Origin: an uncultured bacterium
GTDB taxonomy: Bacteria; Bdellovibrionota_C; UBA2361; CAKMMH01
Reading direction: 5' to 3'
Length of the DNA: 6,655 nucleotides
Assembly (NCBI GenBank): GCA_927798255.1
Contig: CAKMMH010000099.1
Location: 1 to 6,655 of the forward strand
Positions within the stretch are counted from its first letter, which is position 1. Each line of letters begins with the position of its first letter. Shown here in pieces: positions 1 to 5,800 of the stretch. The notes below the pieces were generated by a model. That model did not search any database. It worked only from the letters and a program-made list of their open reading frames with translations, and had not been told where the DNA came from. The translations under genes were made by a program, and so were the position numbers.

Positions 1-15
1 ATCAGTATTATTCAT
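1..15 (-). CDS. Start of a further gene, cut by the window edge (5 codons visible)
   Basis: An ATG at 15-13 opens a frame reading M-N-N-T-D before the window ends. It is preceded by AGGAAGG (complement of 21-27); the AGGA core lies 8 nt from the ATG, a normal Shine-Dalgarno distance. The ATG lies 59 nt after the stop of the OmpA-like lipoprotein gene, on the same strand. No GC-rich terminator hairpin separates them, so this may be the next gene of the same operon. Five residues do not allow any statement on function. The call rests only on the ribosome-binding site plus the ATG and its position, so it could be a chance match in A+T-rich sequence. Confidence 0.5.
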
Positions 16-20
16 ATTAA

Positions 21-27
21 CCTTCCT
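21..27 (-). promoter_or_regulatory. Ribosome-binding site of the gene entering the left edge
   Basis: The minus strand reads AGGAAGG here, with TTAAT between it and the ATG at 15-13. This purine block is the main support for calling a gene start at the window edge. Confidence 0.5.
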
Positions 28-74
28 ATACATTAACTTTACTAAAACTTTTTAAATCTTCTAGCAAAAATATA

Positions 75-761
75 TTACCTATCAATAGCTGTAAATTCAA
101 CTGCCTGGCTATATCTTAAAGGATAATCATCTCGATCCAATAAAACTGGCTCTCTCACAGATACCCCTCTTGAAACTAACCTTCTTCCTTCAATACCTAA
201 ACGAACTAGCTCATTAACAATTGCTTGTGAACGCTTTCTTGATAAATGTTTTGCATAACTTGAATCATCATCTGAAGCTACAACATAATTTGTTACAACT
301 AATCTTGACCAGGGAAGTCTCTCCTTACTCATTTTTGCAATCTCTTCTATAAGAAAACAAGCATTTGGACGAAGCGTAACTTCATCACCATAGAAAAATA
401 AATCTGCCGGATAAAAATCTCTTGTAGGGTGTAATTTTAAGCGTCTCTCATATTGTTCTTTTATAATTTGTTGTGCATATGCTCTTGCTTTTTCTTTATT
501 AGTTTCAGCCTCTAAAACTTTCATCTGATACTCTAATCTTTCTGATAAAAGCCCATTAACTGCGCCTAAGAACGCACCAAAACCTGCTCCTACTGCAGCT
601 CCAGGCCCTGTTCCTGCACTAAGCTGTGCACCTGTTACAGCGCCTGCTCCTGCTCCAGTTGCTGCTCCCATGAATGTATTAGATACCACAGTTTCCGGTT
701 CATGTTTTGGGGAACATGAAATTAATGATAAAAAAATTGATAATAATATTATTCTTTTCAT
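75..761 (-). CDS. OmpA-like outer-membrane lipoprotein with glycine zipper
   Basis: 228 residues. A short signal peptide ends in the lipobox L13-I-S-C16, so Cys16 should be lipidated; Ser at +2 fits sorting to the outer membrane. Residues about 32-72 are a Gly/Ala-rich glycine zipper, which is membrane-inserting in related lipoproteins. A charged helical stretch follows at about 73-108. Residues about 115-228 resemble an OmpA C-terminal peptidoglycan-binding domain: an acidic D164-D-D166 loop, L173-S174 and R177 at the place of the usual LSxxRA helix, then a closing beta strand ending V-E-F (221-223). The domain is divergent. The usual Gly-His/Thr-Asp segment reads T-N-Y-V-V-A, and the conserved N-R-R before V-E is Y-S-Q-A. 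Peptidoglycan binding is therefore likely but not certain. A weak site, AAGAG (767-771), precedes the ATG. The gene starts 30 nt after the inactive M16 gene and is probably co-transcribed with it. OmpA-type lipoproteins also occur in type IV secretion systems, but nothing here proves such a role. Confidence 0.8.
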   Translation of the reverse strand: MKRIILLSIFLSLISCSPKHEPETVVSNTFMGAATGAGAGAVTGAQLSAGTGPGAAVGAGFGAFLGAVNGLLSERLEYQMKVLEAETNKEKARAYAQQIIKEQYERRLKLHPTRDFYPADLFFYGDEVTLRPNACFLIEEIAKMSKERLPWSRLVVTNYVVASDDDSSYAKHLSRKRSQAIVNELVRLGIEGRRLVSRGVSVREPVLLDRDDYPLRYSQAVEFTAIDR

Positions 762-791
762 AATTACTCTTAAAATAAAAACTCTAAAAGT

Positions 792-2273
792 TTACTTTTC
801 ACATAAACCATCTCTCATTACATCACATAAATTTAGATTATATTTTGAAAATATAGATTCATTATCTTTCATCAAGTCCTTTAAATTATCTAACGCTTTA
901 CTTGAAGCAACAATTACGACAAAAGAATTATCTAAGTCCATATATTTGTTACCAATTTCCATTAAATCAGATTCATTAAAGCTATTTACACGTTTTTTGT
1001 ATAACTTATCGTAATTACTAGAAAATCCCCAGAAATCAAATGTGAAGTTCCTATCGACAAGTGTATCATAACTTGCAGTTTTAAATATTTCCGCATTTAA
1101 CATTGCATTTTTTACTTGTTTTAACGTATTTGTATCAATATTTTCACTACTTTTAAAAGAGCTGACTATTTTTTCTGCAGACTTTAACGCATTATTTAAT
1201 TTATCATCGCTTGTTTCTATAAAAATTGTACTAACACCATAAGGAATACTTGGAAAAACTCCACCATACGTTGTGTATACTAATCCTTTATTTGTTCTTA
1301 AATCTTTAACTAACACTGATGAAAATCCACCTGTACCTAAATAACTACTAAACACTGCATACTTAACATGCATCGTTTCATCAAGTCTTGGCCCTTTTGA
1401 TATTATAAAAACTGTAGCCTGATTCAAATCATCTTTTTTCATAAAGTAAATTTGTTTAGTTACAGGTTTAAAATTATGCCTTATCATCTCATCATCACTT
1501 GATACATTTTTCCCTTTATAATCTTTCCAATCTTGAAAATATGTATCTATTAATCTTTCTATTTTCTTTTTTGTTATAGGACCTACTATCGTAAGATAAA
1601 CATCCTTAGGTTTTATATATTTCTCCTTTGCATCAAACAAATCTCTCTGAGTAATATTTTTAATATCATTTTCATTTGAAACATAACCATACATAGATGT
1701 TTTATAAAGTAGATTTTGATATTTTAATTTTGCAATACTAGATGGCGAATCAAGTCTTCTTTTTATAGAATCAATTTTTCTAAGTTTCCAAAGCTCTAAC
1801 TCTTTCTTATCAAAACTTGGATTAAATACCATATCACTTACTATCTTAAACAACTCCTCTGTATCTTCTAATAATGAGCTAAAAGAAATCTCTCCATATT
1901 CACTTCCCCACGAAGAAGAAAGAGAGGCTGAAAGCTTTTCAAGTTTTAAATTTAACTTTTCTGTAGGATATTTTTTAGTTCCACCTGCTTTTAATAATGT
2001 TCCCATAGCTTCTAAGACTAATGGATTTTTAATTTTTAATTTATTAATTTTATCAACGCTTCCTCGTATATATAAACTAGCTCTAACTATAGGAAGTTCT
2101 TTATCTCTGTAATAAATAACATTTATGCCATTTTTAGTTTTCCATTTTGTCGGAACAGGAGGGATATAATCTATACTTTTTTCATCATTAACATTACCAT
2201 TATAACTACAAGTTATGGGAATATATAATAACATTAAGACCAAACATATTATAAAAAGTGTTCTTAGCTTCAT
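792..2273 (-). CDS. M16 peptidase-like protein, non-catalytic subunit (lacks the zinc motif)
   Basis: 493 residues with the two-domain M16B layout: an N-terminal half from about 43 to 250 and a C-terminal half from about 270 to 470. The zinc motif HxxEH is absent; at its place, just before the G-T turn at 98-99, stands A89-M-G-T-L93. The C-terminal half has the R-x-x-K-G-L-V-Y element (R326, Y333), matching the Arg/Tyr pair that in M16B heterodimers binds substrate from the non-catalytic chain. The likely role is therefore substrate binding and support for the active subunit encoded immediately upstream. The N-terminus has a hydrophobic export segment (about 5-20) followed by C22. The residues before it (P-I-T) make a poor lipobox, so lipoprotein status is uncertain. 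Two cysteines lie near the C-terminus (C483, C491). Only 5 nt separate this ATG from the previous stop, and its weak GGAAAG site lies inside the upstream coding end, suggesting translational coupling. Confidence 0.88.
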   Translation of the reverse strand: MKLRTLFIICLVLMLLYIPITCSYNGNVNDEKSIDYIPPVPTKWKTKNGINVIYYRDKELPIVRASLYIRGSVDKINKLKIKNPLVLEAMGTLLKAGGTKKYPTEKLNLKLEKLSASLSSSWGSEYGEISFSSLLEDTEELFKIVSDMVFNPSFDKKELELWKLRKIDSIKRRLDSPSSIAKLKYQNLLYKTSMYGYVSNENDIKNITQRDLFDAKEKYIKPKDVYLTIVGPITKKKIERLIDTYFQDWKDYKGKNVSSDDEMIRHNFKPVTKQIYFMKKDDLNQATVFIISKGPRLDETMHVKYAVFSSYLGTGGFSSVLVKDLRTNKGLVYTTYGGVFPSIPYGVSTIFIETSDDKLNNALKSAEKIVSSFKSSENIDTNTLKQVKNAMLNAEIFKTASYDTLVDRNFTFDFWGFSSNYDKLYKKRVNSFNESDLMEIGNKYMDLDNSFVVIVASSKALDNLKDLMKDNESIFSKYNLNLCDVMRDGLCEK

Positions 2274-2278
2274 AATCG

Positions 2279-3793
2279 TTACTTTCCAATACTAGCAATA
2301 GTTCTGTTATCTGTAACAAAATATTTATTCATTACTTTTTTTAAATTATCTTTTGTTACATTATCAAGCCCTCTCATCCAATTTAATACAGACTCATGAT
2401 TTCCATAAAGAAGCTTTGTTTCTGCAAGCATCTTTCCAAGAGCTTCATTAGAATTCAAAACAGAAATCGTTGAGGTTAAAATATTTTTCTTTGCAATTTT
2501 TAAATCTTCATCAGAAAAACCTTTCTCTTTAAACTTATCAAGAACCTCATCATAAATATTAACAATTTTTTCATTACTACATGTACCATTGGGTACTATA
2601 TAAAAACCTACATAATTTGGATAAGCACTTCCTGGCCCTTCATCAACCCCGACATAGCTTGCACACTTATTTTCTTTTACAAGTTTTAAATAAAGTGGAG
2701 AAATCTTTGAACCTGATAAAATTTGCGTTATTAGTGAAATAATTAAATCGTCTTTATGTGGATAATTTGGTTTATGATATGCAATCAAAATATTTCTACT
2801 AGCCTTATAATTGTAATTAATTTGCCTTTCCCCTTCTTGCTTCCTTTCTTTTATAATATCCCTTGTAACTTTCTTACCAGTTGGAATTTTTGAAAAATAC
2901 TCTTTTAAAATCTCAAAATCTTTTTCATAATCGATATCCCCTACAACAGCAATAACCATATTTGATGGTACATAATATTTTTTTTGAAAATTTAAGACAT
3001 CTGTCGCAGTCAAATGTTTTATATCCTCTTCATAACCAATTAATGGATTCCTGTAAGGATGAGATAAAAACATATTTTGCAAAAAATTTTCATACATTTT
3101 TCCTTGAGGAGAATTTTCAAAGCGCATTTTTCTCTCCTCTAATATGACATCTCTTTCTTGATAAAATTGACGCATCACAGGATTTAAAAATCTATCAAGC
3201 TCATATTTTGCCCAAAATTCAAATTCTTTCTTAGGTAAACTTACATAATACCTTGTAATATCCTTATCAGTGCTTGCATTAAAACCAGAAGCTCCTCTTT
3301 TTTCAAATTCTTTAGAAAATGCTTCATCATCCCAAAGTTTTCTAAGTTCTGCGTGAATTTCGTCCCATTCATTTTTTTGCTGAGGAGTAAATATATTTCC
3401 TGCATCAGTTTGAAGTGCTAATTTCTCTAATTTTTGAAGAAGTTTTTTTTCTTTAGAATAATTTTTAGTTCCTATTCTTTTTGTACCTTTAAAGGCAAGA
3501 TGTTCAAAGACATGTGAGATACCAGTTTTTCCAACACTCTCATCACTCCCTCCTACCCTTACAGATATAACTCCCGTAAAGACTGGAGCGTGTCCTCTTT
3601 TATACATTATTATTGTAAGACCATTATCTAAAGTTTTAACTTTTACATTTTTATAAAGTTTTTCAAATGCTTTTATAGCTACATTTTTATTTTCAGATTC
3701 TAGATGTTTATTATCAGCAAATGAAGAAAAAACTGGTATTATTATAAAAAAAGCAATATAAAAACAATATAAATATTTAATTTTATTTATCAT
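2279..3793 (-). CDS. Exported M16 zinc metallopeptidase, catalytic subunit
   Basis: 504 residues. A Sec signal peptide (Lys-containing start, hydrophobic 7-22, likely cleavage S-F-A26/D27) points to the periplasm. The inverted zinc motif H94-V-F-E97-H98 is followed by L-A-F-K-G-T, the family hallmark; E97 is the expected catalytic base. The third zinc ligand is probably E220 in the E-R-D-V-I-L-E-E block (213-220). HxxEH and E220 are 121 residues apart, against about 75 in typical M16 members, because of a charged helical insertion at about 112-168. The downstream F-N-A-S-T (171-175) and V-V-G-D (283-286) elements are in place. The C-terminal half lacks the conserved Arg of the Arg/Tyr pair (K373 stands there; Y380 is kept). 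This fits dependence on the partner encoded 5 nt downstream. The start is 20 nt after the metallopeptidase stop. GAGG at 3808-3811 is the only clear ribosome-binding site, 14 nt from the ATG, which is rather far. Its substrate cannot be told from sequence. Confidence 0.92.
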   Translation of the reverse strand: MINKIKYLYCFYIAFFIIIPVFSSFADNKHLESENKNVAIKAFEKLYKNVKVKTLDNGLTIIMYKRGHAPVFTGVISVRVGGSDESVGKTGISHVFEHLAFKGTKRIGTKNYSKEKKLLQKLEKLALQTDAGNIFTPQQKNEWDEIHAELRKLWDDEAFSKEFEKRGASGFNASTDKDITRYYVSLPKKEFEFWAKYELDRFLNPVMRQFYQERDVILEERKMRFENSPQGKMYENFLQNMFLSHPYRNPLIGYEEDIKHLTATDVLNFQKKYYVPSNMVIAVVGDIDYEKDFEILKEYFSKIPTGKKVTRDIIKERKQEGERQINYNYKASRNILIAYHKPNYPHKDDLIISLITQILSGSKISPLYLKLVKENKCASYVGVDEGPGSAYPNYVGFYIVPNGTCSNEKIVNIYDEVLDKFKEKGFSDEDLKIAKKNILTSTISVLNSNEALGKMLAETKLLYGNHESVLNWMRGLDNVTKDNLKKVMNKYFVTDNRTIASIGK

Positions 3794-3813
3794 AAATTTA
3801 CTAAAATCCTCTT

Positions 3814-4509
3814 CTATTTTTTATTTTTATCTAACATACCAAGTTTTACTATGTAGTAAACAAGTGTTGATATAGCAGAAATCGTCGCAGCAACATATGT
3901 CATAGCTGCTGCACTTAACACACCTGAAACTGTTTTTTGTTCGTCTTGATAAATAATTCCTTTTTGAACCAAAATTTCTTTTGCTCTCTTACTTGCATCA
4001 AACTCAACTGGTAAATTTACAAGTTGGAAAAATACTATTGTTGAATATGCAATTATACCTAATTTTATAAGTCCAAATACTCCCATTGCAAAACCAGCCA
4101 CAATTAGTGTCATAGCAATATTAGAGCCAAATGAAGCAATAGGAACTACTGCATTTCTAATTACAAGTAAAGGATACTTTTTAGCATCTTGAATTGCATG
4201 TCCTGCCTCATGTGCAGCGACTCCTAAAGATGCTAAAGAAGAACTAGAGTAAACATCTGGGCTTAATCTTAAAACTTTTTTTGATGGGTCGTAATGATCT
4301 CCTAAATAAGTTTTTATTTCTTCAATTTGGACATTATTTAATCCTTGTGAGTCAAGTATTTGTCTTGCAGCATCTGCACCTGTCACACCATTAATAGATT
4401 GAACTTCTTTTCCTTCATTAAATTTTGACTTCACTCGACTTTGGGCAATAGTAGCTAAAATCATAGCAGGTAGTAATAAAAGAAAATACATAGGATCATA
4501 ATTAGGCAT
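3814..4509 (-). CDS. YugP-type membrane zinc metallopeptidase
   Basis: 231 residues from the ATG at 4509. The HExxH zinc motif is H100-E-A-G-H104, followed by A-I-Q, as in the Zn_peptidase_2 (YugP) family. The conserved L-P-V-E-F-D-A-S-K-R-A block (166-176) follows; E169 or D171 is a candidate third ligand (inferred). Hydrophobic segments at about 8-23, 119-146, 147-163 and 198-221 make it an integral membrane protein. Its length agrees with the family's usual 220-230 residues. A frame open further upstream offers a TTG at 4533, but GAGGAG (4519-4524) sits 9 nt before the ATG at 4509 and would lie inside the coding region if the TTG were used. The ATG also gives the family-like start, a few residues before the first membrane segment. 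The physiological substrate of this family is not established. It is followed after 20 nt by two M16 genes, suggesting a shared envelope proteolysis function. Confidence 0.88.
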   Translation of the reverse strand: MPNYDPMYFLLLLPAMILATIAQSRVKSKFNEGKEVQSINGVTGADAARQILDSQGLNNVQIEEIKTYLGDHYDPSKKVLRLSPDVYSSSSLASLGVAAHEAGHAIQDAKKYPLLVIRNAVVPIASFGSNIAMTLIVAGFAMGVFGLIKLGIIAYSTIVFFQLVNLPVEFDASKRAKEILVQKGIIYQDEQKTVSGVLSAAAMTYVAATISAISTLVYYIVKLGMLDKNKK

Positions 4510-4518
4510 ATTATACGA

Positions 4519-4524
4519 CTCCTC
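4519..4524 (-). promoter_or_regulatory. Ribosome-binding site that fixes the metallopeptidase start
   Basis: The minus strand reads GAGGAG, a strong Shine-Dalgarno sequence, with a 9-nt spacer to the ATG at 4509-4507. This supports that ATG over the in-frame TTG at 4533-4531, which has no comparable purine block before it. Confidence 0.8.
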
Positions 4525-4602
4525 ATTAAACAAACATAATTAGTACTTACTTACTACATATAGTATTAATTAAAATAATACATTTAGCTACAAGGAAAAT
4601 TT

Positions 4603-5700
4603 CTAAACATTAAACAAAAATTCCACTACATCTCCATCTTTCATTTCGTAATCTTTTCCTTCTGTACGAAGTACACCCGCATTTTTGCAAGCAGTTTCAC
4701 TTTTATACTTTATATAATCTTCATAGCTAATAACTTGAGCTCTGATGAAGCCTTTTTCAAAATCTGTGTGGATAACACCTGCTGCTTTTGGAGCTTTCGA
4801 GCCTTTTTTAATTGTCCAGGCTCTAACTTCCTTAGGACCAGCAGTAAAAAAGCTTTGAAGCCCTAAGATATCGTAGCTTGCGCTTACAAGTCTATCTAGC
4901 GCGCTTTCTTTCATGCCATATTCACTAAGTAACTCTCTGACCTCATCATCTTCTAGCCCGATCATATCTTCTTCCATTTTTGCAGAGAAGCTTACCGCAA
5001 TAAAATTTTTCTTTTTTGCATACTCTTTAACTTGCTTTTGATATTCATTTTCTTTTGCTAAATCATCTTCTCCAACATTCATTGCATAAATTACAGGTTT
5101 ATCCGTTAGAAGTGATATTTGCTTTAAAAAACTTGCAAATTCATCAGTTCTATCTAAATAAGTTATCGCTAAGTTTCCCTCTTCTAAATATTTATTTAAG
5201 GATTGTAAGTTTTCTAAGATAGGAAGCATTTTTTTATCAGCCTTAGCAAGCTTTTCAACTCTTACTATTTGCTTTTGAATAGTTTCTAAATCAGCAAGGA
5301 TAAGCTCAGTTTCTATAACCTCTATATCTCTTAGTGGATTAACAGAACCATCAACATGGACTATATTTTCATCATCAAAACATCTTATTATATGAAGTAT
5401 TGCATTTGTTTCTCTAATGTTTGCTAAAAATTTATTTCCAAGCCCTTCACCTTTACTTGCACCTTTTACTAGTCCTGCAATATCAACAAAGTCAACTGTT
5501 GCGTACACAATTCTTTCTGGATTAACAAGTTTTGCAAGTTCATCAAGTCTTTTATCTTTGACAGGAACCGATGCTTTGTTAGGTTCAATTGTACAAAATG
5601 GATAATTTGCACTCTCTGCATTTTGTGCTTTTGTTAACGCATTAAAAACTGTTGATTTTCCAACATTTGGAAGTCCGACTATCCCAATACTTAATCCCAT
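4603..5700 (-). CDS. ychF: Ribosome-binding ATPase YchF (Obg-family P-loop NTPase)
   Basis: 365 residues, full length for YchF. The P-loop G9-L-P-N-V-G-K-S-T17 is intact. The switch I region is P34-F-C-T-I-E-P-N41 and Walker B/G3 is D73-I-A-G76. The G4 position reads N208-V-G-E211 rather than NKxD, the change that gives YchF its preference for ATP over GTP. S239-A240 fits G5. A helical coiled-coil arm lies at about 130-175, and the C-terminal TGS domain at about 282-365 includes H311-T-D-F-E-K-G-F. In other bacteria YchF is a cytoplasmic protein that binds ribosomes and is linked to translation and stress responses. The ATG has a GGAG site (5711-5714) 10 nt upstream. The gene lies 97 nt after the ATPase-LRR gene and 93 nt before the metallopeptidase gene. 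It may be its own transcription unit. The frequent neighbour pth (peptidyl-tRNA hydrolase) is not adjacent. Confidence 0.97.
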   Translation of the reverse strand: MGLSIGIVGLPNVGKSTVFNALTKAQNAESANYPFCTIEPNKASVPVKDKRLDELAKLVNPERIVYATVDFVDIAGLVKGASKGEGLGNKFLANIRETNAILHIIRCFDDENIVHVDGSVNPLRDIEVIETELILADLETIQKQIVRVEKLAKADKKMLPILENLQSLNKYLEEGNLAITYLDRTDEFASFLKQISLLTDKPVIYAMNVGEDDLAKENEYQKQVKEYAKKKNFIAVSFSAKMEEDMIGLEDDEVRELLSEYGMKESALDRLVSASYDILGLQSFFTAGPKEVRAWTIKKGSKAPKAAGVIHTDFEKGFIRAQVISYEDYIKYKSETACKNAGVLRTEGKDYEMKDGDVVEFLFNV

Positions 5701-5737
5701 GTGTAATATACTCCAAATATATCTCTAATTAATTTTT

Positions 5738-5767
5738 TATATACAACCAGAGCTCAAGTATACACAA
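5738..5767 (-). promoter_or_regulatory. Possible sigma-70-type promoter for ychF
   Basis: On the minus strand TTGTGT (complement of 5762-5767) and TATATA (5738-5743) are separated by 18 nt. They lie about 40-65 nt upstream of the ychF ATG, in the only sizeable gap before it. The -10 and -35 boxes are each imperfect, and in such A+T-rich DNA the -10 match is cheap, so this is a candidate only. Confidence 0.3.
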
Positions 5768-5786
5768 AAATATTAAAAATTAATAT
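5766..5786 (-). terminator. Weak all-A/T hairpin after the ATPase-LRR gene
   Basis: Just after the stop at 5801, the minus strand holds a perfect 7-bp inverted repeat ATATTAA / TTAATAT with a TTT loop, followed by four T before a G. The position and T-run fit an intrinsic terminator, but the stem has no G:C pair and would be unstable. It may be a by-product of base composition. Confidence 0.22.
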
Positions 5787-5800
5787 ATTAAGATACTAAA

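Noticed and set aside
16..74. Possible terminator after the lipoprotein gene
   Set aside because: No stable stem followed by a T-run could be found. Only short A/T matches are present.
670..1014. Plus-strand open frame of 114 codons
   Set aside because: It lies antisense across the end of the inactive M16 gene and the start of the lipoprotein gene, both well supported. Its composition is low-complexity and no domain is visible.
2206..2212. C22 of the inactive M16 protein as a lipobox cysteine
   Set aside because: The preceding P-I-T departs from the usual L-(A/S)-(G/A) pattern at the first and last positions, so I did not call it a lipoprotein. Relaxed lipoboxes exist in some diderms.
2962..3147. 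Plus-strand open frame of 61 codons
   Set aside because: It is fully antisense to the catalytic M16 gene, in a region coding for conserved family residues. It is a shadow frame.
4510..4602. Search for a promoter before the metallopeptidase gene (for example TTGTAG with ATTAAT 17 nt further on)
   Set aside because: The -10 box matches the consensus at only four of six positions, and several equally poor alternatives exist nearby. A promoter here is plausible, but its site cannot be fixed from sequence.
5417..5605. Plus-strand open frame of 62 codons
   Set aside because: It is fully antisense to ychF across its conserved G2-G3 region. The Ser/Leu-rich translation is typical of a shadow frame.
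5780..5791. Perfect 12-bp palindrome TTAATATATTAA
   Set aside because: It consists only of A and T in a very A+T-rich gap and overlaps the weak terminator-like hairpin. No second copy or conserved context suggests an operator.
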